A stretch of DNA of 64,000 bases from Marinibaculum pumilum (GCF_042646425.1 NZ_JBHRTR010000005.1:186001-250000), one strand, 5' to 3'. Shown: positions 25,664-34,543, counted from the first letter of the stretch. Program-made: numbers and translations. Notes: a model not told the origin generated them from the letters alone.

Positions 25664-26995
25664 TCAATAGATCCCGGCATAGCGGGTGCAGAGCGCGGCC
25701 GAGGTCATGCCGGCAGCGGCCTTCGCCTCCTGGCGCTTCATCGCGAAAAAGGCCTGTCGCTGCCCCGGCGCGAGCCAGCCGTTCGCGGCCCTGTCGGATT
25801 GCAGCGCCTCCAGCGCGGCCTCCAGGCTGTCCGGCAGCCGCACGAGCGGCGTGGCCTGCCGCTCCGCCGCGCTCATCTGTTCCGGATCCGCGGCGGTCAG
25901 CGGCGGCGTCTGCAGCCCGGTCCGGAGTCCTTCCAGGCCCGCCCGGACGAGCGCGCCGAGCGCGATATAGGGCGAGGCGCAGGCATCCGCGGCGCGGTAC
26001 TCCATGTTGGCCTGTTCCGCCGGGTCCATGCCGGGCATGGTCAGCACCGGGGAGATCCGCAGGCCGGCCTCCCGGTCGCGATAGCCGAAGCTGTTATAGG
26101 CGGCGCTCCAGCTGTGCGGCACCAGGCGTAGATAGGAAGGCGGCGACGGCGCGGTCAGTGCGCAGAGCGCCGGCATGTGGCGGATGATGCCGGCGCAGAA
26201 GCTGCCGGCGAGCGGCGAGACCGGTCCTGCCGGATCGTCCAGCAGGCCGCTGCCGGTGGCCGGCCGGCCGTCCCGGTCGCGGAAGCTGAAATGGATATGC
26301 ACGCCATTGCCGATCCCGTCGGCGCTGGGCTTCGGCGAGAAGCTCGCCTTCATGCCGTCGACCCGGGCGGCGGCGATCACCAGCTCGCGCAGCAGCACCG
26401 TCTGGTCGGCGGCGGCGAGCCCCTCCGCCGGCTTCATGGTGATCTCGTACTGCATGCCGCCATATTCCGGCAGCAGCTGTTCCAGCGGCAGGCCGGCACG
26501 GCTGGCCCAGGCCTCGATCCGGTCGGCCAGCGGGGCGACCATCTCGAAGGACCGGAAGGCGAAGGAGGCGGTGTCGCCGGGCAGGCCCGACAGGGTGAAT
26601 TCCTGTTCGAAGGCGGCCAGCATCGTCAGGCCGAATTCCGCCTGCAGGGCCGCCAGGGCGTCGGCCAGGAAGCGCCGCGGGCAGGCGGCCCAGGGGCTGC
26701 CGTCGGTCTCCACGATGTCGGACAGCATCAGCACCTGGCTGGGCGCGCCGTCGCCGCCGATCCGCACCCCCGTCTCCGGCACCGGGATCAGGCGCAGGTC
26801 GCCCAGCGCGCCATAGGGCGCATCCGCAGGGATGCCGCCGAACGGGTCGATGGTCTGATTGGCGGGTACCCAGCCGATGCCGCTTTTCAGGCGGCCCGGC
26901 AGGTCCCGCCAGGGCACCGCCTTGCCGCGCACCACGCCGGCCAGGTCGCAGGTCGAGACCATCACCCATTCGCCGTCATGGTTCGCTGCCAGCAT
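25664..26995 (-). CDS. Glutamine-synthetase-family ligase (gamma-glutamyl amide type)
   Basis: A 443-residue GS-fold ligase. An N-terminal beta-grasp domain (VSTCDLAGVVRGKAVP) precedes the catalytic domain with AAFEQEFTLSG, MQYEITMKPAEGLAAADQTVLLRELV, GNGVHIHFSFRD and ANMEYRAADACASPYIALGALVRAGLEGL. It is of the PuuA/GS-like kind rather than housekeeping GlnA: it is shorter and lacks the adenylylation tyrosine motif. Such enzymes join glutamate to an amine using ATP. The start is the ATG at 26995 behind AGGGAGG. It heads the minus-strand arm, divergent from the importer genes. Confidence 0.88.
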   Translation of the reverse strand: MLAANHDGEWVMVSTCDLAGVVRGKAVPWRDLPGRLKSGIGWVPANQTIDPFGGIPADAPYGALGDLRLIPVPETGVRIGGDGAPSQVLMLSDIVETDGSPWAACPRRFLADALAALQAEFGLTMLAAFEQEFTLSGLPGDTASFAFRSFEMVAPLADRIEAWASRAGLPLEQLLPEYGGMQYEITMKPAEGLAAADQTVLLRELVIAAARVDGMKASFSPKPSADGIGNGVHIHFSFRDRDGRPATGSGLLDDPAGPVSPLAGSFCAGIIRHMPALCALTAPSPPSYLRLVPHSWSAAYNSFGYRDREAGLRISPVLTMPGMDPAEQANMEYRAADACASPYIALGALVRAGLEGLRTGLQTPPLTAADPEQMSAAERQATPLVRLPDSLEAALEALQSDRAANGWLAPGQRQAFFAMKRQEAKAAAGMTSAALCTRYAGIY

Positions 26996-27108
26996 GCCTG
27001 CCTCCCTGCCCCGCCGCATATCCGGACCGCCACGATCCGGCGCTACTGTGCCGGCCGCCGGCGCGCCGGCGCAAGCGTCGCCGGGCTGCGAAACGTATGC
27101 ATCTGGCA

Positions 27109-27137
27109 TTGATCGCCCCCGCCATACCTCCTACCGT
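27109..27137 (+). promoter_or_regulatory. Possible promoter of the importer operon
   Basis: A TTGATC box (27109-27114) and a TACCGT box (27132-27137) are spaced by 17 bases, about 63 bases before the substrate-binding-protein ATG. The 205-base gap 26996-27200 must hold promoters for both divergent arms. Confidence 0.3.
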
Positions 27138-27200
27138 AACCAGCGCCGGATCGGCTACGGTCCGGGCGACCGGGGACCCCAGCGGGGAGGCTGAAGAAAA

Positions 27201-28487
27201 ATGATACAGCGGAATATTCATGCCGGCGGTGGCATTGGGCGGGCGGCGCGCCGGCTGACGATGGCCGCGGCACTCGGCGCGACGGCGCTGGCCGGGCTCG
27301 CCGGCATGGCTTCGGCCGACGACAAGGTGGTCAAGATCGGCGTCCTTGCCGCCCTGACCGGCCCGAATGCGGCGGACGGACAGGAGACGGTGCGGGGCGT
27401 CCAGATGGCCGTCGAGGAGGCCAATGCCGCAGGCGGCATCGCCGGCTACACCTTCGAGGTGGTGGAAGGCGATGTGAAGGACCATTCCGCCGGCGCTGTC
27501 ACCTCCGCGGTGGAGCGGCTGCTGGCGGACGAGGATGTGCACTTCATGCTCACCGGCTATGCCAGCCTGACCAATTTCGAGATCGAGACGATGGCTGAGG
27601 CGGAGATGCCGTACATGCTGGCGGCTACCTCGCAGCAGACCCGCGACATCATCGCGCCCGACCCGGACAAGTACTGGTGCTGCTGGTCGCTGACCCCGTC
27701 CTTCGACGCCTATGAGACCGACGTCACGCCGTTCGTCGAGGCACTGGCCAAGGCCGGCAAGATCGACCTGCCGAACAAGACGGTGGCGATCGTCTCCTCC
27801 GACAATGCCTATTCCAAGACGATCTCGGAGGGCATGAAGAAGAAGTTCACCGACAGCGGCTGGACGATCACCGTCGACGAGCTGGTGCCGTTCGGCGAGG
27901 TCAGCGACTGGCGGCCGATCATCTCCAAGATCCGGCAGAACCCGCCGGACCTGGTGATCAACACCGACTACATCCCGGGCAATGCGGCGACCTTCCTGAA
28001 CCAGTTCCTGGAGGATCCGACCAACAGCCTGGTGTTCCTGCAATATGCGCCCAGCGTGCCGGAATTCGTGGAGCTGACCGGCGAGAAGTCGACCGGCATC
28101 GTCTACAACCTGCTCGGCGGCGTGATCGACAGCCCGAAATGGCCGCGCGGGCCGGAGCTGCTGAAGAAGTTCGAGGACAAGTACGGCACCAAGTCCGGCG
28201 CCTATGGCGTCGGCCTGTACGAAATGACGAACATCTATTTCGACGCCCTGCAGAAGGTCGGCGATCCGACCGACCATGAGGCGATCGGCAAGGCGATCGG
28301 GGAGACCGACAAGAAGGTGGCCGAGGGTCGCCTGAAGTTCGACCCGAAGACCCATCTGGCGATCCAGGGCGACGACTATATCCCGATCACCTTCTTCCAG
28401 ATCCAGAGCGGCAATCGCGTGCTGATCTCGCCGACCCAGTTTGCCACCGGCGATTTCCAGCTGCCTCCCTGGATGACCAAGAAGTAG
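27201..28487 (+). CDS. ABC transporter substrate-binding protein, LivK/urea type
   Basis: A 428-residue periplasmic binding protein of the type I fold used by Liv (HAAT family) importers. The signal peptide spans residues 1-39 (RRLTMAAALGATALAGLAGMASA). The mature protein begins with DDKVVKIGVLAALTGPNAADGQETVRGVQMAVEEANAAGG, then contains LLADEDVHFMLTGYASLTNFE and LVINTDYIPGNAATFLNQ. The tryptophan- and cysteine-bearing DKYWCCWSLTP is unusual in the ligand-binding hinge region. The ATG follows a GGGGAGG site. The ligand is probably not a plain branched-chain amino acid, given the neighbouring puuE. Confidence 0.92.
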   Translation: MIQRNIHAGGGIGRAARRLTMAAALGATALAGLAGMASADDKVVKIGVLAALTGPNAADGQETVRGVQMAVEEANAAGGIAGYTFEVVEGDVKDHSAGAVTSAVERLLADEDVHFMLTGYASLTNFEIETMAEAEMPYMLAATSQQTRDIIAPDPDKYWCCWSLTPSFDAYETDVTPFVEALAKAGKIDLPNKTVAIVSSDNAYSKTISEGMKKKFTDSGWTITVDELVPFGEVSDWRPIISKIRQNPPDLVINTDYIPGNAATFLNQFLEDPTNSLVFLQYAPSVPEFVELTGEKSTGIVYNLLGGVIDSPKWPRGPELLKKFEDKYGTKSGAYGVGLYEMTNIYFDALQKVGDPTDHEAIGKAIGETDKKVAEGRLKFDPKTHLAIQGDDYIPITFFQIQSGNRVLISPTQFATGDFQLPPWMTKK

Positions 28488-28598
28488 GCCGGCCGGAACC
28501 GTCCGGGGCGGCGGCGGGAGAGAGCCGGCGGGCCTGCCGTCGCCTTTCCCGCCGCCGCCCCCTTGCTTCTCGACCCATACGCAAAGGCTGGCTTTCTC

Positions 28599-29351
28599 AT
28601 GGGCGACGGCACGATCCTGATCGACGTCGACGGCGTATCGAAATCGTTCGGCGACCTGCGGGCCGTCGACCAGGTCAGCTTCCAGGTTGCCGAGGGCCAG
28701 ATCTTCGGCATCGCCGGGCCCAATGGCAGCGGCAAGAGCACCCTGTTCAACATCGTCACCGGCATTCCCTTCCGGCCCGACAGCGGCAAGGTCCGCTTCG
28801 CCGGCCGGGAGATCCAGGGGCTGCGCGGGCACGAGATCGCGCAGGCCGGCCTGGCCCGGACCTTCCAGCGCGAGACCAGCTTCGACAGCCTGAGCGTCTT
28901 CGAGAACGCGTTGCTCGGCGTCACCTACGGCCTCGGCCAGCGCGGCGCCGCGGCCCGCCGCGATGCGGTGGCGGAAGCGCTGGCCTTCACCGGCTTTTCG
29001 GACGCGGACTTCGACCTGCCGGCCGCCGCCCTGTCCGTCTACCAGCGCAAATGCCTGATGCTGGCCTCTGCGCTGGCCATGCAGCCGCGCATGCTGCTGC
29101 TGGACGAGCCGGCCTCCAGCCTGACCAGGCCGGAGATCGAGACGACGATCACCCTGATCCGGCAGATTGCCGCGCGCGGCGTGACGATCTTGCTGATCGA
29201 ACATGTCCTGGCGCTGCTGCTGACCCTGTCGGAGCATCTGCTGGTGCTGAACCAGGGCCAGATCCTGGCCGAGGGCACGCCCGACGAGGTGGTGAAGAAC
29301 CCGCTGGTGATCGAGGCCTATCTGGGCCGCCGCAAGCAGGCGGCGGCATGA
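28599..29351 (+). CDS. livG: Liv-type ABC transporter ATPase with degenerate signature motif
   Basis: A 250-residue ATPase of the LivG type (RTFQ motif at 87-90, NPLVIEAYLG at the end). Walker A is GPNGSGKS (40-47), Walker B MLLLDEP (165-171) and the H-loop His is H202. The signature motif, normally LSGGQ or AYGQ, here reads LSVYQ (145-149), so the key glycine is missing. The D-loop (SSLTRPE instead of AGLNPxE) and the IEHD motif (IEHVLAL) are also changed. I start at the ATG at 28599; the frame also opens with a TTG at 28563. Its stop overlaps the livF ATG. Confidence 0.9.
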   Translation: MGDGTILIDVDGVSKSFGDLRAVDQVSFQVAEGQIFGIAGPNGSGKSTLFNIVTGIPFRPDSGKVRFAGREIQGLRGHEIAQAGLARTFQRETSFDSLSVFENALLGVTYGLGQRGAAARRDAVAEALAFTGFSDADFDLPAAALSVYQRKCLMLASALAMQPRMLLLDEPASSLTRPEIETTITLIRQIAARGVTILLIEHVLALLLTLSEHLLVLNQGQILAEGTPDEVVKNPLVIEAYLGRRKQAAA

Positions 29352-30136
29352 CCGCGCCTGCTGAAGGCGTGCCTGCCGCCGCCGCCCCGGAGGGCGGCAG
29401 CCTGACCCTGGAGGTCGAGGGGCTGGTTTCGGGCTATGGCCGGGTGACGATCCTGCACGGAGTCAGCCTGGACATGCAGGCAGGGCACAATATCGGCCTG
29501 TTCGGACCCAACGGGCATGGCAAGACCACCCTGCTGCGGACCGTCTCCGGCCTGCTGCGCGCCCGCTCGGGGCGGGTCCGCTTCCAGGGCCGCGACATCA
29601 CCAATGCGAAGCCGCGCCAGATCGTGGCGCTGGGCCTGATCCATGTCGCGCAGGGCAACCAGATCTTCCCCGACCTAACGATCCAGGAAGCGCTGAAGCT
29701 CGGCGCCTATACCCCGCGGGCGCGGGCCGCCGAGGCCGCCAACCAGGAGCGGATCTACGAGATCTTCCCCCGCCTGAAGGAGCGCCGGCGCCAGCAGATC
29801 CGAACCCTGTCCGGCGGCGAGCGGCAGATGGCCTCCATCGGGGTCGGCCTGATGGGCGATCCGAAGGCGCTGATCCTCGACGAGCCCACCCTGGGGCTGG
29901 CGCCGCGGATCAAGGAGGAGCTGGCCGCGGCGATCCGCACCATCTCCGACGCCGGCATGCCGCTGGTGGTGGTGGAGCAGGACGTGGAGTTCCTGATGGA
30001 ACTGACCGACCAGCTGTACATGATCAACCACGGCGAGGTCGCGGCGCAGATCCGCCCGGGCGAACAGATCGACCACGAGGAGATCATGGCGATGTATTTC
30101 GGCACCGGCGGCAATGTCGGGGAGACGGTGCTGTGA
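29348..30136 (+). CDS. livF: Liv-type ABC transporter ATPase
   Basis: A 262-residue ATPase of the LivF type. Walker A is GPNGHGKT (53-60), the signature is a normal LSGGERQM (from 154), Walker B is ALILDEP, and the H-loop position has the VEQD found in LivF proteins. The first 20 residues are an Ala/Pro/Gly extension before the core. The ATG at 29348 overlaps the livG stop and its own stop overlaps the livH GTG. It should pair with LivG to drive the importer. Confidence 0.93.
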   Translation: MTAPAEGVPAAAAPEGGSLTLEVEGLVSGYGRVTILHGVSLDMQAGHNIGLFGPNGHGKTTLLRTVSGLLRARSGRVRFQGRDITNAKPRQIVALGLIHVAQGNQIFPDLTIQEALKLGAYTPRARAAEAANQERIYEIFPRLKERRRQQIRTLSGGERQMASIGVGLMGDPKALILDEPTLGLAPRIKEELAAAIRTISDAGMPLVVVEQDVEFLMELTDQLYMINHGEVAAQIRPGEQIDHEEIMAMYFGTGGNVGETVL

Positions 30137-31017
30137 ACGCGGCCTTCGAGATCGTCATCTCCGGCCTGTTCTCCGGCTCGCTCTACGCGATGATGGCGGT
30201 CGGGCTGGCGCTGATCTGGACGACGATCGGCGTCTTCAACTTCGGCCAGGGCGTCTTCGCCACCCTCTGCGCCTACATCACCTGGCAGCTGGTCGACGCC
30301 GCCGGCTTCGGCCTGCCTCTGTTCGTCTCCATCATCCTGGCGCTGGCGGTGATGGCGGTGATCGGCTGGCTGTTCCAGCTGGCCCTGGTGCGCCCCTTCA
30401 TCGGCCAGCCGAACATCGTGCTGACGGTGGTGATCACCACCCTCGCCGCCTTCACCATCCTGGAGAATGTCACCCTGCTGACCTGGGGGCCGCGGCCGAA
30501 GCAGCTGCCGCCGCTGATCCCGGGCAATGCCGACGTGCTTGGCTTCGGCATCGCGGCGCACCAGCTGACCATCATCGTGATCACGCCGCTGATCCTGGCC
30601 GCGGTCTGGCTGTTCCTGAACCGGACGCGGACCGGGCTGGCGCTGCGGGCGGTGTCGCAGAACGAGGATGCCAGCCTGCTGGCCGGCCTGAACGTGCCGA
30701 TGATGTACGCCCTGGCCTTCGCGCTGTCGGCGGTTCTGGCGGGGCTGGCCGGGGTGTTCTTCGGCGGGCTGAAGTTCATGTCGCCGACGATGGGCACGGA
30801 GCCGCTGGTGAAGGCGCTGGTGGTGGTGATCTTCGGCGGCGTGGCGAACCTGACCGGGCCGATCCTGGCCGCCTACCTGATCGCCTTCTTCGAGGCGGTG
30901 GCGACCTATTTCATCGGCTTCTACTGGACGCCGGCGCTGCTGTTCCTGGTGCTGATCGTCACCCTGATGGTCCGGCCCGAAGGGCTGCTGACCGGCCGTT
31001 CCCGCAGGCTGACATGA
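30133..31017 (+). CDS. livH: Liv-type ABC transporter permease
   Basis: A 294-residue inner-membrane permease with about eight hydrophobic segments. Typical LivH features are SGLFSGSLYAMMAVGLALIWTTIGVFNFGQG at the N-terminus, RTRTGLALRAVSQNEDASLLAGLNV (the EAA-like cytoplasmic loop that contacts the ATPases) and the C-terminal MVRPEGLLTGR. The start is a GTG at 30133 in a GTGA overlap with livF. Confidence 0.94.
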   Translation: MNAAFEIVISGLFSGSLYAMMAVGLALIWTTIGVFNFGQGVFATLCAYITWQLVDAAGFGLPLFVSIILALAVMAVIGWLFQLALVRPFIGQPNIVLTVVITTLAAFTILENVTLLTWGPRPKQLPPLIPGNADVLGFGIAAHQLTIIVITPLILAAVWLFLNRTRTGLALRAVSQNEDASLLAGLNVPMMYALAFALSAVLAGLAGVFFGGLKFMSPTMGTEPLVKALVVVIFGGVANLTGPILAAYLIAFFEAVATYFIGFYWTPALLFLVLIVTLMVRPEGLLTGRSRRLT

Positions 31018-32009
31018 CCGGCGCCGGCTTCCGCATGCCCTCCTGGATGCCGCTGGAGGGGCGCGAGCTCGCCGCCATGGCGGCCGGCCTGCTGCTGCTG
31101 GTCCTGCTGCCGCTGGTGGTGACCGACAGCTATACCCGGCACCTGATCATCCTGGTCTTCATCTACGCCATCGTGGCGTCCAGCTGGGACCTCAGCCTGG
31201 GCTATGCCGGGATCTTCAACTTCGGGCATCTCGCGCTGTTCGCGATCGGGCTCTACACCTACGGCCTGGCGACCAAGTTCGGCGATATCAACGGCTGGGC
31301 GGCGATCCCGCTGTCCGGCATCACGGCGATGATCGCCGCGGCGATCGTCACCGTCCCGATCCTGCGCCTGAAGGGCATCTACATCATCCTGGTGACCTTC
31401 GCCTTCAGCCAGCTGGTCCTGCAGCTGGTGGTGAGCCAGTCCGACTGGACCGGCGGCACCCTGGGGATGACCGGGGTGTCGTCGCTGAAGCTGCCGGGCC
31501 ACAACTTCATCCGCGACGGCAAGATCGGCTACTACTACACGGCCCTGGTCCTGCTGGCGGCCAATATCCTGTTCCTGCGGGTCTTCGTCCGCTCGGCCCT
31601 CGGCCTCAGCGTCGTCGCCCTGCGTGACAACGAGGAATATGCCGTTTCCCGCGGCATCTCGCTGGCGCGGCAGCGGCTCCTGACCATGGTCGCCAGCGCG
31701 ATGTTCACCGGCATGGCCGGCGGCCTCTACGGCGCCTATGTCCGCAACGCCTCCATCGAGGCGTTCGGCGTCGGCCTCTTGACCCTGATCCTGTCGATGG
31801 TGCTGCTGGGCGGCACGGCGACGATCTACGGCTCGCTGCTCGCCGGCTTCGTCCTGGTCTTCCTGGACGAGGTGATGATCGACCTCGGCGCCTGGCGGCC
31901 GATCACCATCGCGCTGCTGATCATCCTGGTGATGCTGGTCTATCCCGGCGGCCTCTATGGCGGCATCCGCGCCCTGGCCGTTCGCCTGGCCCGGAGGAAC
32001 GGCCCATGA
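31014..32009 (+). CDS. livM: Liv-type ABC transporter permease
   Basis: A 331-residue inner-membrane permease, partner of LivH. The N-terminal region has DSYTRHLIILVFIYAIVASSWDLSLGYAGIFNFGHLALFAIG, followed by the ATPase-contact loop RSALGLSVVALRDNEEYAVSRGISLARQRLL and a closing VYPGGLYGGI. Around nine to ten hydrophobic segments are visible. The ATG at 31014 overlaps the livH stop and its stop overlaps the puuE-like ATG, so the importer and enzyme are co-expressed. Confidence 0.94.
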   Translation: MTGAGFRMPSWMPLEGRELAAMAAGLLLLVLLPLVVTDSYTRHLIILVFIYAIVASSWDLSLGYAGIFNFGHLALFAIGLYTYGLATKFGDINGWAAIPLSGITAMIAAAIVTVPILRLKGIYIILVTFAFSQLVLQLVVSQSDWTGGTLGMTGVSSLKLPGHNFIRDGKIGYYYTALVLLAANILFLRVFVRSALGLSVVALRDNEEYAVSRGISLARQRLLTMVASAMFTGMAGGLYGAYVRNASIEAFGVGLLTLILSMVLLGGTATIYGSLLAGFVLVFLDEVMIDLGAWRPITIALLIILVMLVYPGGLYGGIRALAVRLARRNGP

Positions 32010-32926
32010 GCGACGATCCGACCCCGTATCCGCGCGACATGGTCGGCTATGGCGGCCGTACCCCGGATCCGCAATGGCCCGGCGGCGCCCGCCTCGCCCT
32101 CTCCTTCGTGATGAACTACGAGGAAGGCGGCGAGATGAACATCCTGCACGGCGATGCCGCGTCGGAGAGCTACCTGACCGAGATCGTCGGCGCGCCGCCG
32201 GTGCCGGGCGGCCGGCATCTGGGGGTGGAGAGCATCTACGAATATGGCAGCCGCGCCGGCTTCTGGCGGCTGCACCGGATGTTCACGGAGCGGAAGCTGC
32301 CGCTGACCGTCTACGCGGTTACCATGGCGATGGAGCGTAATCCGGAGGCGGTGGCCGCGATGGTCGAGGCCGGCTGGGAGATCGCCAGCCACGGCTATCG
32401 CTGGATCGACTATGCGCAGATGCCGGAGGCGGAGGAGCGCGCCCAGCTCGCACGCACCATCGAGGTGCATACGCGTCTGGCAGGCAGCCGGCCGCTCGGC
32501 TGGTACTGCGGCCGCCACAGCGCCAATACCCGCCGCCTGGTCGCCGAGGAGGGCGGCTTCCTCTACGATTCCGACGACTATTCCGACGACCTGCCCTACT
32601 GGACGGAGGTCGCCGGCAAGCCCTATCTGATCCTGCCCTATGGCCTGGATGCCAACGACTTCCGCTATGCGATGCCGCAGGGCTTCAATTCCGGCGAGCA
32701 GTTCTACGCCTATTGCAAGGACAGCTTCGACGTCCTGTACGCGGAGGGCGCCACAGCGCCGAAGATGCTCAGCATCGGCCTGCATTGCCGGCTGTCGGGC
32801 CGTCCGGGGCGGGCCGCGGCGCTGGCGCGCTTCCTGGACTATGTCCGGGGGCATCCGGATGTCTGGGTGACAACGCGCGCGGAGATCGCCCGCCACTGGC
32901 GCGACCGCTTCCCGCCGCCCGGCTGA
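32006..32926 (+). CDS. puuE: PuuE-type allantoinase (polysaccharide deacetylase fold)
   Basis: A 306-residue NodB-fold hydrolase that closely matches the PuuE allantoinase pattern from memory: YPRDMVGYGGRTPDPQWPGGARLALSFVMNYEEGGE at the start, ESIYEYGSRAGFWRL, EIASHGYRWIDY, RPLGWYCGRHSANTRRLVAEEGGFLYDSDDYSDDLPYW and ATAPKMLSIGLHCRLSGRPGR. PuuE opens the hydantoin ring of allantoin to allantoate. It is coupled to livM by an ATGA overlap, which suggests that the importer carries allantoin or a related cyclic ureide. No uricase or allantoate amidohydrolase is seen in the window. Confidence 0.87.
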   Translation: MSDDPTPYPRDMVGYGGRTPDPQWPGGARLALSFVMNYEEGGEMNILHGDAASESYLTEIVGAPPVPGGRHLGVESIYEYGSRAGFWRLHRMFTERKLPLTVYAVTMAMERNPEAVAAMVEAGWEIASHGYRWIDYAQMPEAEERAQLARTIEVHTRLAGSRPLGWYCGRHSANTRRLVAEEGGFLYDSDDYSDDLPYWTEVAGKPYLILPYGLDANDFRYAMPQGFNSGEQFYAYCKDSFDVLYAEGATAPKMLSIGLHCRLSGRPGRAAALARFLDYVRGHPDVWVTTRAEIARHWRDRFPPPG

Positions 32927-33071
32927 GGCGGGCGCTTTCGTCTCCCCTCCCCGCCTCTTTCGCCTGCCCCCTTCTGACTACCTCTTGGCCGCTGTGCCTG
33001 CCGCCCTATGTCGGCGGCGGGTTCGGGCCATCCGGGGCCCGATGTCGAAGGCGCCAGGAAGGAGGCCTGCC

Positions 33072-33536
33072 ATGCAGCACAGAATCATGCGCCGGCGCGT
33101 GACCGCCGCCGTCGGTCCGAAGACCGCAGCCGCCATCGCCACGGCGATGCTGGCTGCGCTTTCGGCCGGCATCACGTCCCCCGCCCGGGCGGATGCCTAT
33201 CAGCTGATCGTCTACACGCCGCTGTCGGTCAATGAGGTGGATGCCAGTGCCGGCTGCCCCGACGTGGCGGCGTCCGGCAAGCGCATCCGGGCCGAATGCG
33301 CGCCGGAAGGCGAACTGGTCTTTTCCGTGCACGTGCCGCAGGTCGAAGATGGCGCCATCGATTGCCTGGTGACCCTTCGTGACGGTGGGCCGGACGGCAA
33401 GCGTTTCGTCGGGATAGAGGCTGCCAGCTACGACTCCGACGACAGGTACCGGCGCTGTTCGCAAAACATCACCGTCCGCCCCGGCGAACGCTACCGGGAG
33501 CGGCAGCATATGCATGTCACCAAGTCGGGCTGGTAG
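33072..33536 (+). CDS. Small exported protein with four cysteines
   Basis: A 154-residue protein of unknown function. A signal peptide (basic MQHRIMRRR start, AAAIATAMLAALSAGITSPARA) is followed by a mature part of about 110 residues with four cysteines (AGCPDV, AECAPE, IDCLVT, RRCSQN), enough for two disulfide bonds, and a beta-rich pattern. The ATG at 33072 has an AAGGAGG site. It lies between puuE and the pirin gene with gaps on both sides and is probably transcribed alone. Confidence 0.75.
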   Translation: MQHRIMRRRVTAAVGPKTAAAIATAMLAALSAGITSPARADAYQLIVYTPLSVNEVDASAGCPDVAASGKRIRAECAPEGELVFSVHVPQVEDGAIDCLVTLRDGGPDGKRFVGIEAASYDSDDRYRRCSQNITVRPGERYRERQHMHVTKSGW

Positions 33537-33555
33537 CATGCGGCGCGTCGCCGAC

Positions 33556-33574
33556 TGTTCCTAGATAGGGAACA
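33556..33574. promoter_or_regulatory. Inverted repeat upstream of the pirin gene
   Basis: TGTTCC, seven bases TAGATAG, GGAACA form a perfect inverted repeat about 88 bases before the pirin ATG. The A/T-rich core is unusual in this genome. It could be an operator of a dimeric regulator. Confidence 0.4.
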
Positions 33575-33661
33575 ATACGTCACGCCCCGTCCCCTTCCCT
33601 TTCAGGGCCTTCCGGGCCACATGTTGGCGCAATCGGGGTCCTGCGAAAGAAGGGGTCGGAG

Positions 33662-34543
33662 ATGGCCGAGGTTCTGGAACGTGATGTGGCCGGGCGGCGT
33701 GCGGTGCTCGGCGTCCTGGCGGGCATGCCGGCGGAGGATGGCGCCGGGGTGAAGCTGAGCCGAGTGATCGGCCAGCCGCGCCTGGACATGCTGGATCCGT
33801 TCCTGATGCTGGATTCCTTCAAGTCCGACAGGCCGGGCGACTATATCGCCGGTTTCCCGCCGCATCCCCATCGCGGTTTCGAGACGGTGACCTACCTGCT
33901 GCACGGCCGCATGCGGCACGAGGATTCGGTCGGCAATGCCGGTGTGATCGAGACCGGCGGTATCCAGTGGATGACCGCCGGCCGCGGCATCGAGCATTCG
34001 GAAATGCCGGAGCAGCGGGACGGCCTGCTCTGGGGCTTCCAGCTCTGGGTCAACCTGCCGGCATCGGACAAGATGACGGCGCCCCGCTACCAGGAATTCG
34101 ACGCCGAGGCGATCCCCGTGGAACGGCGCGCCGACGGCACGACGGTGAAGGTCATCACCGGCCGCACCCGCGAGGGCACCGAGGGGCCGGTCCGCGACGT
34201 CGCGGTGGCGCCGCTCTATTTCGACGTCACCGTCCCGCCCGGCGGCCGCTATGTCGAGGACCTGCCGGAAGGCCACAACGCCTTCCTGTACGGCATCGAC
34301 GGGACACTGCTGGTGCAGGGGCCGGACGGTGGCGAAACCGCCGTGGCGAAGGAGAGGCTCGCGGTCCTGGATCGCGGCCCCACCCTGGCCGCATCCGTCG
34401 GCCCGGAAGGGGCACGCTTCCTTCTGGTGGCCGGCCGCCCGCTGGGCGAGCCCGTCGCCCGTCACGGCCCCTTCGTGATGAACACGCGCGAGGAACTGCT
34501 GCAGGCGTTCCAGGACTACCAGAGCGGCCGTTTCCTGGGCTGA
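33662..34543 (+). CDS. Pirin family protein
   Basis: A 293-residue bicupin protein of the pirin family. The metal site is complete: H68 and H70 in FPPHPHRGFETVTYLLHG, H112 and E114 in GGIQWMTAGRGIEHSEMP. The C-terminal cupin has LFDVTVPPGG-like and GRPLGEPVARHGPFVMNT segments. Bacterial pirins include quercetinases and proteins that modulate metabolic enzymes; which applies here is unknown. The ATG has an upstream GAAGGGG site. Confidence 0.93.
   Translation: MAEVLERDVAGRRAVLGVLAGMPAEDGAGVKLSRVIGQPRLDMLDPFLMLDSFKSDRPGDYIAGFPPHPHRGFETVTYLLHGRMRHEDSVGNAGVIETGGIQWMTAGRGIEHSEMPEQRDGLLWGFQLWVNLPASDKMTAPRYQEFDAEAIPVERRADGTTVKVITGRTREGTEGPVRDVAVAPLYFDVTVPPGGRYVEDLPEGHNAFLYGIDGTLLVQGPDGGETAVAKERLAVLDRGPTLAASVGPEGARFLLVAGRPLGEPVARHGPFVMNTREELLQAFQDYQSGRFLG

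Noticed and set aside
32985..33071. A longer N-terminus for the small exported protein
   Set aside because: The extra 29 codons come before an AAGGAGG site and would bury the signal peptide.
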